Positions 44,901 through 58,426 of a DNA stretch of 64,000 bases are shown here, in pieces. Source of the DNA: Solea solea (lineage: Eukaryota > Chordata > Actinopteri > Pleuronectiformes > Soleidae); NCBI RefSeq assembly GCF_958295425.1, contig NC_081140.1, positions 12,237,433 through 12,301,432 of the forward strand, in the 5' to 3' direction. The first letter of the stretch is position 1; every line of letters starts with the position of its first letter. The notes under the pieces are model-generated. The model was not told where the DNA came from, searched no databases, and saw only the letters and a program-made list of their open reading frames with translations. The position numbers and the translations under genes were made by a program.

Positions 44901-47900
44901 GTCGTCCAAAATCAGTCAAAAATGTCATAGTATAGTATGTCGTCCCAAATGACACCAAAATGTCATAGAATAGTATGTCGTCCAAAATCGGTCAGAAATG
45001 TCATAGTATAGTATGTCGTCTAAAATCTGCCAAAAATGTCACAGTATAGTATGTCGTCCAAAATTGGTCAAAAATGTCATAGTATAGTATGTCGTCCAAA
45101 ACCAGTCAAAAATGTCATAGTATAGTATGTCGTCCAAAATCTGCCAAAAATGTCATAGTATAGTATGTCGTCCCAAATGACACCAAAATGTCATAGAATA
45201 GTATGTCGTCCAAAATCGGTCAGAAATGTCATAGTATAGTATGTCATCTAAAATCTGCCAAAAATGTCATAGTATAGTATGTCGTCCAAAATCGGTCAAA
45301 AATGTCATAGTATAGTATGTCGTCCCAAATCAGTCAAAAATGTCATAGTATAGTATGTCGTCCAAAATCAGTCAAAAATGTCATAGTATAGTATGTCGTC
45401 CCAAATCGGTCAGAAATGTCATAGTATAGTATGTCGTCCAAAATCGGTCAAAAATGTCATAGTATAGTATGTCGTCCAAAATCGGTCAAAAATGTCATAG
45501 TATAGTATGTCGTCTAAAATCGGTCAAAAATGTCATAGTATAGTATGTCGTCCAAAATCGGTCAAAAATGTCACAGTATAGTATGTCGTCCAAAATCGGC
45601 CAAAAATGTCATAGTATAGTATGTCGTCCAAAATGTGACAAAAAAGTCATAATATAGTATGTCGTCCATAATGTGACAAAAAAGTCATAGGTTAGTATGT
45701 CAGCACAGTAATGAAGATTGACCTTGTGCCCTAGTGGTTAAGGCAAACGCTTAGTGAGGGAAAGATTGTCTGTTCAAGACCCATCTCAGGCATGTTTTTT
45801 TGAAATGTCCTATATTTGACAAAAAAGTCATAGTAAAGTATGTCGTCCAACATCTGCCAAAAATGTCATAGTATAGTATGTCGTCCAAAATCTGCCAAAA
45901 ATGTCATAGTATAGTATGTCGTCCCAAATGACACCAAAATGTCATAGTATAGTATGTCGTCCAAAATCTGCCAAAAATGTCAAAGTATAGTATGTCGTCC
46001 AAAATCGGTCAAAAATGTCATAGTATAGTATGTCGTCCCAAATGACACCAAAATGTCATAGTATAGTATGTCGTCCAAAATCGGTCAGAAATGTCATAGT
46101 ATAGTATGTCGTCCAAAATCGGTCAGAAATGTCATAGTATAGTATGTCGTCCAAAATCGGTCAGAAATGTCATAGTATAGTATGTCGTCCAAAATCGGTC
46201 AAAAATGTCATAGTATATAGTATGTCGTCCAAAATCGGTCAAAAATGTCATAGTATAGTATGTCGTCCAAAATCGGTCAAAAATGTCATAGTATAGTATG
46301 TCGTCCCAAATGACACCAAAATGTCATAGTATAGTATGTCGTCCAAAATCGGTCAGAAATGTCATAGTATAGTATGTCGTCCAAAATCAGTCAAAAATGT
46401 CATAGTATAGTATGTCGTCCAAAATCGGTCAGAAATGTCATAGTATAGTATGTCGTCCAAAATCGGTCAAAAATGTCATAGTATAGTATGTCGTCTAAAA
46501 TCGGTCAAAAATGTCATAGTATAGTATGTCGTCCAAAATCGGTCAAAAATGTCATAGTATAGTATGTCGTCCAAAATCGGTCAAAAATGTCATAGTATAA
46601 TATGTCGTCCAAAATCGGTCAGAAATGTCATAGTATAGTATGTCGTCCAAAATCAGTCAAAAATGTCATAGTATAGTATGTCGTCCCAAATGACACCAAA
46701 ATGTCATAGTATAGTATGTCGTCCAAAATCGGTCAGAAATGTCATAGTATAGTATGTCGTCCAAAATCGGTCAAAAATGTCATAGTATAGTATGTCGTCC
46801 AAAATCGGTCAGAAATGTCATAGTATAGTATGTCGTCCAAAATCGGTCAAAAATGTCATAGTATAGTATGTCGTCTAAAATCGGTCAAAAATGTCATAGT
46901 ATAGTATGTCGTCCAAAATCGGTCAAAAATGTCACAGTATAGTATGTCGTCCAAAATCGGCCAAAAATGTCATAGTATAGTATGTCGTCCAAAATGTGAC
47001 AAAAAAGTCATAATATAGTATGTCGTCCATAATGTGACAAAAAAGTCATAGGTTAGTATGTCGTCCAAAATCGGTCAAAAATGTCATAGTATAGTATGTC
47101 GTCCCAAATGACACCAAAATGTCATAGTATAGTATGTCGTCCAAAATCTGCCAAAAATGTCATAGTATAGTATGTCGTCCAAAATCGGTCAAAAATGTCA
47201 TAGTATAGTATGTCGTCCCAAATGACACCAAAATGTCATAGTATAGTATGTCGTCCAAAATCGGTCAGAAATGTCATAGTATAGTATGTCGTCCAAAATC
47301 GGTCAAAAATGTCATAGTATAGTATGTCGTCCCAAATGACACCAAAATGTCATAGTATAGTATGTCGTCCAAAATCGGTCAGAAATGTCATAGTATAGTA
47401 TGTCGTCCAAAATCGGTCAGAAATGTCATAGTATAGTATGTCGTCCAAAATCGGTCAAAAATGTCATAGTATAGTATGTCGTCCCAAATGACACCAAAAT
47501 GTCATAGTATAGTATGTCGTCCAAAATCGGTCAGAAATGTCATAGTATAGTATGTCGTCCAAAATCGGTCAAAAATGTCATAGTATAGTATGTCGTCCAA
47601 AATCGGTCAGAAATGTCATAGTATAGTATGTCGTCCAAAATCGGTCAAAAATGTCATAGTATAGTATGTCGTCTAAAATCAGTCAAAAATGTCATAGTAT
47701 AGTATGTCGTCCAAAATCGGTCAAAAATGTCATAGTATAGTATGTCGTCCAAAATCGGTCAAAAATGTCATAGTATAATATGTCGTCCAAAATCGGTCAG
47801 AAATGTCATAGTATAGTATGTCGTCCAAAATCAGTCCAAAATGTCATAGTATAGTATGTCGTCCCAAATGACACCAAAATGTCATAGTATAGTATGTCGT

Positions 47901-50900
47901 CCAAAATCTGCCAAAAATGTCATAGTATAGTATGTCGTCCAAAATCACTCAAAAAATGTCATAGTATAGTATGTCGTCCAAAATCTGCCAAAAATGTCAT
48001 CGTATAGTATGTCGTCCAAAATCGGTCAGAAATGTCATAGTATAGTATGTCGTCCCAAATGACACCAAAATGTCATAGTATAGTATGTCGTCCAAAATCG
48101 GTCAGAAATGTCATAGTATAGTATGTCGTCCAAAATCAGTCAAAAATGTCATAGTATAGTATGTCGTCCAAAATCGGTCAGAAATGTCATAGTATAGTAT
48201 GTCGTCCAAAATCGGTCAAAAATGTCATAGTATAGTATGTCGTCTAAAATCGGTCAAAAATGTCATAGTATAGTATGTCGTCCAAAATCGGTCAAAAATG
48301 TCATAGTATAGTATGTCGTCCAAAATCGGTCAAAAATGTCATAGTATAATATGTCGTCCAAAATCGGTCAGAAATGTCATAGTATAGTATGTCGTCCAAA
48401 ATCAGTCAAAAATGTCATAGTATAGTATGTCGTCCCAAATTACACCAAAATGTCATAGTATAGTATGTCGTCCAAAATCGGTCAAAAATGTCATAGTATA
48501 GTATGTCGTCCAAAATCACTCAAAAAATGTCATAGTATAGTATGTCGTCCAAAATCTGCCAAAAATGTCATCGTATAGTATGTCGTCCAAAATGTGACAA
48601 AAAAGTCATAATATAGTATGTCGTCCATAATGTGACAAAAAAGTCATAGTATAGTATGTCGTCCAAAATCGGTCAGGAATGTCATAGTATAGTATGTCGT
48701 CCAAAATCAGTCAAAAATGTCATAGTATAGTATGTCGTCCCAAATGACACCAAAATGTCATAGTATAGTATGTCGTCCAAAATCTGCCAAAAATTTCATA
48801 GTATAGTATGTCGTCCAAAATCGGTCAGAAATGTCATAGTATAGTATGTCGACCAAAATCAGTCAAGAATGTCATAGTATAGTATGTCGTCCAAAATCGG
48901 TCAAAAATGTCATAGTATAGTATGTCTTCCAAAATCGGTCAGAAATGTCATAGTATAGTATGTCGACCAAAATCACTCAAAAATGTCATAGTATAGTATG
49001 TCGTCCAAAATCGGCCAAAAATGTCATAGTATAGTATGTCGTCCAAAATGTGACATAAAAGTCATAATATAGTATGTCGTCCATAATGTGACAAAAAAGT
49101 CATAGGTTAGTATGTCAGCATAGTAATGAAGATTGACCTTGTGCCCTAGTGGTTAAGGCAAACGCTTAGTGAGGGAAAGATTGTCTGTTCAAGACCCATC
49201 TCAGGCATGTTTTTTTGAAATGTCCTATATTTGACAAAAAAGTCATAGTAAAGTATGTCGTCCAACATCTGCCAAAAATGTCATAGTATAGTATGTCGTC
49301 CAAAATCTGCCAAAAATGTCATAGTATAGTATGTCGTCCAAAATCGGTCAAAAATGTCATAGTATAGTATGTCGTCCCAAATGACACCAAAATGTCATGG
49401 TATAGTATGTCGTCCAAAATCGGTCAGAAATGTCATAGTATAGTATGTCGTCCAAAATCGGTCAGAAATGTCATAGTATAGTATGTCGTCCAAAATCGGT
49501 CAAAAATGTGATAGTATAGTATGTCGTCCAAATCGGTCAGAAATGTCATAGTATAGTATGTCGTCCAAAATCGGTCAAAAATGTCATAGTATAGTATGTC
49601 GTCCCAAATGACACCAAAATGTCATAGTATAGTATGTCGTCCCAAATGACACCAAAATGTCATAGTATAGTATGTCGTCCAAAATCGGTCAGGAATGTCA
49701 TAGTATAGTATGTCGTCCAAAATCGGTCAAAAATGTCATAGTATAGTATGTCGTCCAAAATCAGTCAAAAATGTCATAGTATAGTATGTCGTCCAAAATC
49801 GGTCAGAAATGTCATAGTATAGTATGTCGTCCAAAATCGGTCAAAAATGTCATAGTATAGTATGTCGTCTAAAATCGGTCAAAAATGTCATAGTATAGTA
49901 TGTCGTCCAAAATCGGTCAGAAATGTCATAGTATAGTATGTCGTCCAAAATCGGTCAAAAATGTCATAGTATAGTATGTCGTCTAAAATCGGTCAAAAAT
50001 GTCATAGTATAGTATGTCGTCCAAAATCGGTCAAAAATGTCATAGTATAGTATGTCGTCCAAAATCGGTCAAAAATGTCATAGTATAGTATGTCGTCCAA
50101 AATCGGTCAGAAATGTCATAGTATAGTATGTCGTCCAAAATCAGTCAAAAATGTCATAGTATAGTATGTCGTCCCAAATGACACCAAAATGTCATAGTAT
50201 AGTATGTCGTCCAAAATCGGTCAAAAATGTCATAGTATAGTATGTCGTCCAAAATCACTCAAAAAATGTCATAGTATAGTATGTCGTCCAAAATCTGCCA
50301 AAAATGTCATCGTATAGTATGTCGTCCAAAATGTGACAAAAAAGTCATAATATAGTATGTCGTCCATAATGTGACAAAAAAGTCATAGTATAGTATGTCG
50401 TCCAAAATCAGTCAAGAATGTCATAGTATAGTATGTCGTCCAAAATCGGTCAACATGTCATAGTATAGTATGTCGTCCAAAATCGGTCAAAAATGTCATA
50501 GTATAGTATGTCGTCCAAAATCGGTCAAAAATGTCATAGTATAGTATGTCGTCCAAAATCGGTCAAAATGTCATAGTATAGTATGTCGTCCCAAATGACA
50601 CCAAAATGTCATAGTATAGTATGTCGTCCAAAATCCGTCAGAAATGTCATAGTATAGTATGTCGTCTAAAATCTGCCAAAAATGTCATAGTATAGTATGT
50701 CGTCCAAAATCAGTCAAAAATGTCATAGTATAGTATGTCGTCCCAAATGACACCAAAATGTCATAGAATAGTATGTCGTCCAAAATCGGTCAGAAATGTC
50801 ATAGTATAGTATGTCGTCTAAAATCTGCCAAAAATGTCACAGTATAGTATGTCGTCCAAAATCGGTCAAAAATGTCATAGTATAGTATGTCGTCCAAAAC

Positions 50901-53900
50901 CAGTCAAAAATGTCATAGTATAGTATGTCGTCCAAAATCTGCCAAAAATGTCATAGTATAGTATGTCGTCCCAAATGACACCAAAATGTCATAGAATAGT
51001 ATGTCGTCCAAAATCGGTCAGAAATGTCATAGTATAGTATGTCGTCCAAAATCGGTCAAAAATGTCATAGTATAGTATGTCGTCCCAAATGACACCAAAA
51101 TGTCATAGTATAGTATGTCGTCCAAAATCGGTCAAAAAAGTCATAGTATAGTATGTCGTCCAAAATCGTTCAGAAATGTCATAGTATAGTATGTCGTCTA
51201 AAATGTGACAAAAAAGTCATAGTATAGTATGTCGTCCATAATGTGACAAAAAAGTCATAGGTTAGGATGTCAACACAGTGATAATGATAGACCTTGTGCT
51301 CTACTGGTTAAGGCAAACGCTTAGTGAGGGAAAGATTGTCTGTTCAAGACCCATCTCAGGCATGTTTTTTTGAAATGTCCTATATGTGACAAAAATGTCA
51401 TAGTATAGTATGTCGTCCAAAATCGGTCAAAAATGTCATAGTATAGTATGTCTTCCAAAATCAGTCAGAAATGTCATAGTATAGTATGTCGTCCAAAATC
51501 GGTCAAAAATGTCATAGTATAGTATGTCGTCCAAAATCGGTCAGAAATGTCATAGTATAGTTTGTCGTCCAAAATTGGTCAGAAATGTCATAGTATAGTA
51601 TGTCGTCCAAAATCACTCAAAAAATGTCATAGTATAGTATGTCGTCCAAAATCTGCCAAAAATGTCATAGTATAGTATGTCGTCCCAAATGACACCAAAA
51701 TGTCATAGAATAGTATGTCGTCCAAAATCGGTCAGAAATGTCATAGTATAGTTTGTCGTCTAAAATCTGCCAAAAATGTCATAGTATAGTATGTCGTCCA
51801 AAATCGGTCAAAAATGTCATAGTATAGTATGTCGTCCAAAATCGGTCAGAAATGTCATAGTATAGTATGTCGTCCAAAATCAGTCAAAAATGTCATAGTA
51901 TAGTATGTCGTCCCAAATGACACCAAAATGTCATAGAATAGTATGTCGTCCAAAATCGGTCAGAAATTTCATAGGTTAGTATGTCAGCACAGTGATAATG
52001 ATTGACCTTGTGCCCTAGTGGTTAAGGCAAACGCTTAGTGAGGGAAAGATTGTCTGTTCAAGACCCATCTCACGCATGTTTTTTTAAATGTCCTATATGT
52101 GACAAAAAAGTCATAGTAAAGCATGTCATCCAACATCTGCCAAAAATGTCATAGTATAGTATGTCGACCAAAATCACTCAAAAATGTCATAGTATAATAT
52201 GTCGTCCAAAATCGGTCAGAAATGTCATAGTATAGTATGTCGTCCAAAATCGGTCAAAAATGTCATAGTATAGTATGTCGTCCCAAATGACACCAAAATG
52301 TCATAGTATAGTATGTCGTCCAAAATCGGTCAAAAAAGTCATAGTATAGTATGTCGTCCAAAATCGTTCAGAAATGTCATAGTATAGTATGTCGTCTAAA
52401 ATGTGACAAAAAAGTCATAGTATAGTATGTCGTCCATAATGTGACAAAAAAGTCATAGGTTAGGATGTCAACACAGCGATAATGATAGACCTTGTGCTCT
52501 ACTGGTTAAGGCAAACGCTTAGTGAGGGAAAGATTGTCTGTTCAAGACCCATCTCAGGCATGTTTTTTTGAAATGTCCTATATGTGACAAAAATGTCATA
52601 GTATAGTATGTCGTCCAAAATCGGTCAAAAATGTCATAGTATAGTATGTCTTCCAAAATCAGTCAGAAATGTCATAGTATAGTATGTCGTCCAAAATCGG
52701 TCAAAAATGTCATAGTATAGTATGTCGTCCAAAATCGGTCAAAAATGTCATAGTATAGTATGTCGTCCAAAATCAGTCAAAAATGTCATAGTATAGTATG
52801 TCGTCCAAAATCGGTCAGAAATGTCATAGTATAGTATGTCGTCCAAAATCGGTCAAAAATGTCGTAGTATAGTATGTCGTCTAAAATCGGTCAAAAATGT
52901 CATAGTATAGTATGTCGTCCAAAATCGGTCAGAAATGTCATAGTATAGTATGTCGTCCAAAATCGGTCAAAAATGTCATAGTATAGTATGTCGTCTAAAA
53001 TCGGTCAAAAATGTCATAGTATAGTATGTCGTCCAAAATCGGTCAAAAATGTCATAGTATAGTATGTCGTCCAAAATCGGTCAAAAATGTCATAGTATAG
53101 TATGTCGTCCAAAATCGGTCAGAAATGTCATAGTATAGTATGTCGTCCAAAATCAGTCAAAAATGTCATAGTATAGTATGTCGTCCCAAATGACACCAAA
53201 ATGTCATAGTATAGTATGTCGTCCAAAATCGGTCAAAAATGTCATAGTATAGTATGTCGTCCAAAATCACTCAAAAAATGTCATAGTATAGTATGTCGTC
53301 CAAAATCTGCCAAAAATGTCATCGTATAGTATGTCGTCCAAAATGTGACAAAAAAGTCATAATATAGTATGTCGTCCATAATGTGACAAAAAAGTCATAG
53401 TATAGTATGTCGTCCAAAATCAGTCAAGAATGTCATAGTATAGTATGTCGTCCAAAATCGGTCAACATGTCATAGTATAGTATGTCGTCCAAAATCGGTC
53501 AAAAATGTCATAGTATAGTATGTCGTCCAAAATCGGTCAAAAATGTCATAGTATAGTATGTCGTCCAAAATCGGTCAAAATGTCATAGTATAGTATGTCG
53601 TCCCAAATGACACCAAAATGTCATAGTATAGTATGTCGTCCAAAATCCGTCAGAAATGTCATAGTATAGTATGTCGTCTAAAATCTGCCAAAAATGTCAT
53701 AGTATAGTATGTCGTCCAAAATCAGTCAAAAATGTCATAGTATAGTATGTCGTCCCAAATGACACCAAAATGTCATAGAATAGTATGTCGTCCAAAATCG
53801 GTCAGAAATGTCATAGTATAGTATGTCGTCTAAAATCTGCCAAAAATGTCACAGTATAGTATGTCGTCCAAAATCGGTCAAAAATGTCATAGTATAGTAT

Positions 53901-56900
53901 GTCGTCCAAAACCAGTCAAAAATGTCATAGTATAGTATGTCGTCCAAAATCTGCCAAAAATGTCATAGTATAGTATGTCGTCCCAAATGACACCAAAATG
54001 TCATAGAATAGTATGTCGTCCAAAATCGGTCAGAAATGTCATAGTATAGTATGTCATCTAAAATCTGCCAAAAATGTCATAGTATAGTATGTCGTCCAAA
54101 ATCGGTCAAAAATGTCATAGTATAGTATGTCGTCCCAAATGACACCAAAATGTCATAGTATAGTATGTCGTCCAAAATCGGTCAAAAAAGTCATAGTATA
54201 GTATGTCGTCCAAAATCGTTCAGAAATGTCATAGTATAGTATGTCGTCTAAAATGTGACAAAAAAGTCATAGTATAGTATGTCGTCCATAATGTGACAAA
54301 AAAGTCATAGGTTAGGATGTCAACACAGTGATAATGATAGACCTTGTGCTCTACTGGTTAAGGCAAACGCTTAGTGAGGGAAAGATTGTCTGTTCAAGAC
54401 CCATCTCAGGCATGTTTTTTTGAAATGTCCTATATGTGACAAAAATGTCATAGTATAGTATGTCGTCCAAAATCGGTCAAAAATGTCATAGTATAGTATG
54501 TCTTCCAAAATCAGTCAGAAATGTCATAGTATAGTATGTCGTCCAAAATCGGTCAAAAATGTCATAGTATAGTATGTCGTCCAAAATCGGTCAGAAATGT
54601 CATAGTATAGTTTGTCGTCCAAAATTGGTCAGAAATGTCATAGTATAGTATGTCGTCCAAAATCACTCAAAAAATGTCATAGTATAGTATGTCGTCCAAA
54701 ATCTGCCAAAAATGTCATAGTATAGTATGTCGTCCCAAATGACACCAAAATGTCATAGAATAGTATGTCGTCCAAAATCGGTCAGAAATGTCATAGTATA
54801 GTTTGTCGTCTAAAATCTGCCAAAAATGTCATAGTATAGTATGTCGTCCAAAATCGGTCAAAAATGTCATAGTATAGTATGTCGTCCAAAATCGGTCAGA
54901 AATGTCATAGTATAGTATGTCGTCCAAAATCAGTCAAAAATGTCATAGTATAGTATGTCGTCCCAAATGACACCAAAATGTCATAGAATAGTATGTCGTC
55001 CAAAATCGGTCAGAAATTTCATAGGTTAGTATGTCAGCACAGTGATAATGATTGACCTTGTGCCCTAGTGGTTAAGGCAAACGCTTAGTGAGGGAAAGAT
55101 TGTCTGTTCAAGACCCATCTCACGCATGTTTTTTTAAATGTCCTATATGTGACAAAAAAGTCATAGTAAAGCATGTCATCCAACATCTGCCAAAAATGTC
55201 ATAGTATAGTATGTCGACCAAAATCACTCAAAAATGTCATAGTATAATATGTCGTCCAAAATCGGTCAGAAATGTCATAGTATAGTATGTCGTCCAAAAT
55301 CGGTCAAAAATGTCATAGTATAGTATGTCGTCCCAAATGACACCAAAATGTCATAGTATAGTATGTCGTCCAAAATCGGTCAAAAAAGTCATAGTATAGT
55401 ATGTCGTCCAAAATCGTTCAGAAATGTCATAGTATAGTATGTCGTCTAAAATGTGACAAAAAAGTCATAGTATAGTATGTCGTCCATAATGTGACAAAAA
55501 AGTCATAGGTTAGGATGTCAACACAGTGATAATGATAGACCTTGTGCTCTACTGGTTAAGGCAAACGCTTAGTGAGGGAAAGATTGTCTGTTCAAGACCC
55601 ATCTCAGGCATGTTTTTTTGAAATGTCCTATATGTGACAAAAATGTCATAGTATAGTATGTCGTCCAAAATCGGTCAAAAATGTCATAGTATAGTATGTC
55701 TTCCAAAATCAGTCAGAAATGTCATAGTATAGTATGTCGTCCAAAATCGGTCAAAAATGTCATAGTATAGTATGTCGTCCAAAATCGGTCAGAAATGTCA
55801 TAGTATAGTTTGTCGTCCAAAATTGGTCAGAAATGTCATAGTATAGTATGTCGTCCAAAATCACTCAAAAAATGTCATAGTATAGTATGTCGTCCAAAAT
55901 CTGCCAAAAATGTCATAGTATAGTATGTCGTCCCAAATGACACCAAAATGTCATAGAATAGTATGTTGTCCAAAATCGGTCAGAAATGTCATAGTATAGT
56001 TTGTCGTCTAAAATCTGCCAAAAATGTCATAGTATAGTATGTCGTCCAAAATCGGTCAAAAATGTCATAGTATAGTATGTCGTCCAAAATCGGTCAGAAA
56101 TGTCATAGTATAGTATGTCGTCCAAAATCAGTCAAAAATGTCATAGTATAGTATGTCGTCCAAAATCGGTCAGAAATGTCATAGTATAGTATGTCGTCCA
56201 AAATCAGTCAAAAATGTCATAGTATAGTATGTCGTCCCAAATGACACCAAAATGTCATAGAATAGTATGTCGTCCAAAATCGGTCAGAAATTTCATAGGT
56301 TAGTATGTCAGCACAGTGATAATGATTGACCTTGTGCCCTAGTGGTTAAGGCAAACGCTTAGTGAGGGAAAGATTGTCTGTTCAAGACCCATCTCACGCA
56401 TGTTTTTTTAAATGTCCTATATGTGACAAAAAAGTCATAGTAAAGCATGTCATCCAACATCTGCCAAAAATGTCATAGTATAGTATGTCGACCAAAATCA
56501 CTCAAAAATGTCATAGTATAATATGTCGTCCAAAATCGGTCAGAAATGTCATAGTATAGTATGTCGTCCAAAATCGGTCAAAAATGTCATAGTATAGTAT
56601 GTCGTCCCAAATGACACCAAAATGTCATAGTATAGTATGTCGTCCAAAATCGGTCAAAAAAGTCATAGTATAGTATGTCGTCCAAAATCGTTCAGAAATG
56701 TCATAGTATAGTATGTCGTCTAAAATGTGACAAAAAAGTCATAGTATAGTATGTCGTCCATAATGTGACAAAAAAGTCATAGGTTAGGATGTCAACACAG
56801 TGATAATGATAGACCTTGTGCTCTACTGGTTAAGGCAAACGCTTAGTGAGGGAAAGATTGTCTGTTCAAGACCCATCTCAGGCATGTTTTTTTGAAATGT

Positions 56901-58263
56901 CCTATATGTGACAAAAATGTCATAGTATAGTATGTCGTCCAAAATCGGTCAAAAATGTCATAGTATAGTATGTCTTCCAAAATCAGTCAGAAATGTCATA
57001 GTATAGTATGTCGTCCAAAATCGGTCAAAAATGTCATAGTATAGTATGTCGTCCAAAATCGGTCAGAAATGTCATAGTATAGTTTGTCGTCCAAAATTGG
57101 TCAGAAATGTCATAGTATAGTATGTCGTCCAAAATCACTCAAAAAATGTCATAGTATAGTATGTCGTCCAAAATCTGCCAAAAATGTCATAGTATAGTAT
57201 GTCGTCCCAAATGACACCAAAATGTCATAGAATAGTATGTTGTCCAAAATCGGTCAGAAATGTCATAGTATAGTTTGTCGTCTAAAATCTGCCAAAAATG
57301 TCATAGTATAGTATGTCGTCCAAAATCGGTCAAAAATGTCATAGTATAGTATGTCGTCCAAAATCGGTCAGAAATGTCATAGTATAGTATGTCGTCCAAA
57401 ATCAGTCAAAAATGTCATAGTATAGTATGTCGTCCCAAATGACACCAAAATGTCATAGAATAGTATGTCGTCCAAAATCGGTCAGAAATTTCATAGGTTA
57501 GTATGTCAGCACAGTGATAATGATTGACCTTGTGCCCTAGTGGTTAAGGCAAACGCTTAGTGAGGGAAAGATTGTCTGTTCAAGACCCATCTCACGCATG
57601 TTTTTTTAAATGTCCTATATGTGACAAAAAAGTCATAGTAAAGCATGTCATCCAACATCTGCCAAAAATGTCATAGTATAGTATGTCGACCAAAATCACT
57701 CAAAAATGTCATAGTATAATATGTCGTCCAAAATCGGTCAGAAATGTCATAGTATAGTATGTCGTCCAAAATCGGTCAAAAATGTCATAGTATAGTATGT
57801 CGTCCAAAATCGGTCAGAAATGTAATTTTTTTGGACATTTCGTATGTCGTTCAAAATCAGTCAAAAATGTCATAGCATAGTATGTCGTCCAAAATCACTC
57901 AAAAATGTCATAGTATAGTATGTTGTCCAAAATCACTCAAAAAATGTCATAGTATAGTATGTCGTCCAAAATCGGTCAAAAATGTCATAGTATAGTATGT
58001 TGTCCCAAATGACACCAAAATGTCATAGTATAGTATGTCGTTCAAAATCAGTCAAAAATGTCATAGTATAGCATGTCGTCCAAAATCACTCAAAAATGTC
58101 ATAGTATAGTATGTTGTTCAAAATCAGTCAAAAATGTCATAGTATAGTATGTCGTCCAAAATCACTCAGAAATGTCATAGTATAGTATGTTGTCCAACAT
58201 CAGCCAAAAAACTCATACTATAGTATGTTGTCCAAAATCACTCAAAAAAGTCACACTATAGTA

Positions 58264-58385
58264 CAGGGGTGTCAAACTCTGACCCGTGGGCCAAAATACA
58301 GCTCCTGTTTTGCTGATATACATGTGTCAATATCAAACCCTGGCCAACCACGTCATTTTATGTGGCTGCAAGTGCTTAATTGATC
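58264..58385. mobile_element. hAT-like transposon end, fragment
   Basis: Starts CAGGGGTGTCAAACTCTGAC and continues cccgtgggccaaa, the typical terminal sequence of one group of hAT elements. Only one end is seen; the right limit is uncertain. It abuts the right edge of the satellite array. Confidence 0.55.
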
Positions 58386-58426
58386 TTAAAAAAAAGTTGC
58401 CTTATCATAAATCTATGTTGCTTTAA

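Larger units (their letters stand above)
36945..57625 (+). repeat. 15 dispersed copies of a ~127-bp module with Pol III-type A and B boxes inside the array
   Basis: Copies start at 36945, 38021, 39781, 41064, 45690, 49105, 51260, 51974, 52458, 54310, 55024, 55508, 56298, 56782 and 57496, each running about 127 bp. Each carries tgccctagtggttaaggc (A-box-like, with gcc/ggc able to pair as a D stem), then 44 nt from A start to B start, tgttcaagacc (B-box-like), and a run of six or seven T about 13 nt further on. That is the order of a tRNA-type Pol III unit. The T-stem does not pair well, so this is a decayed tRNA or tRNA-derived SINE head rather than a tRNA gene. The module sits between copies of the gtgacaaaaaagtcat unit form and has spread with the array. 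Confidence 0.8.
34796..58262. repeat. 38-bp minisatellite/satellite array, about 23.5 kb
   Basis: Tandem copies of a 38-bp unit built around tagtatgtcgtccaaaat. Net of three SINEs and 15 inserted modules about 20.5 kb remain, or roughly 540 units (length divided by 38). Variant units differ after the shared block: cggtcaaaaatgtcat or cggtcagaaatgtcat (commonest), ctgccaaaaatgtcat, cagtcaaaaatgtcat, cactcaaaaaatgtcat (39 bp), a cccaaatgacaccaaaatg form, and a gtgacaaaaaagtcat form that flanks the inserted modules. Because 38 is not a multiple of three and the unit carries TAG twice, stops fall in all frames; the array holds no long open frame except inside the SINEs. AT-rich and, from position, upstream of megf6. 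Confidence 0.97.

Noticed and set aside
36975..57600. Functional tRNA genes in the 127-bp modules
   Set aside because: A and B boxes are present, but the T stem does not pair and no acceptor stem can be drawn; treated as a tRNA-derived fragment.
34796..58262. CRISPR array (regular ~38-bp repeats)
   Set aside because: Repeats are directly head to tail without unique spacers, the genome is vertebrate, and no cas genes are present.
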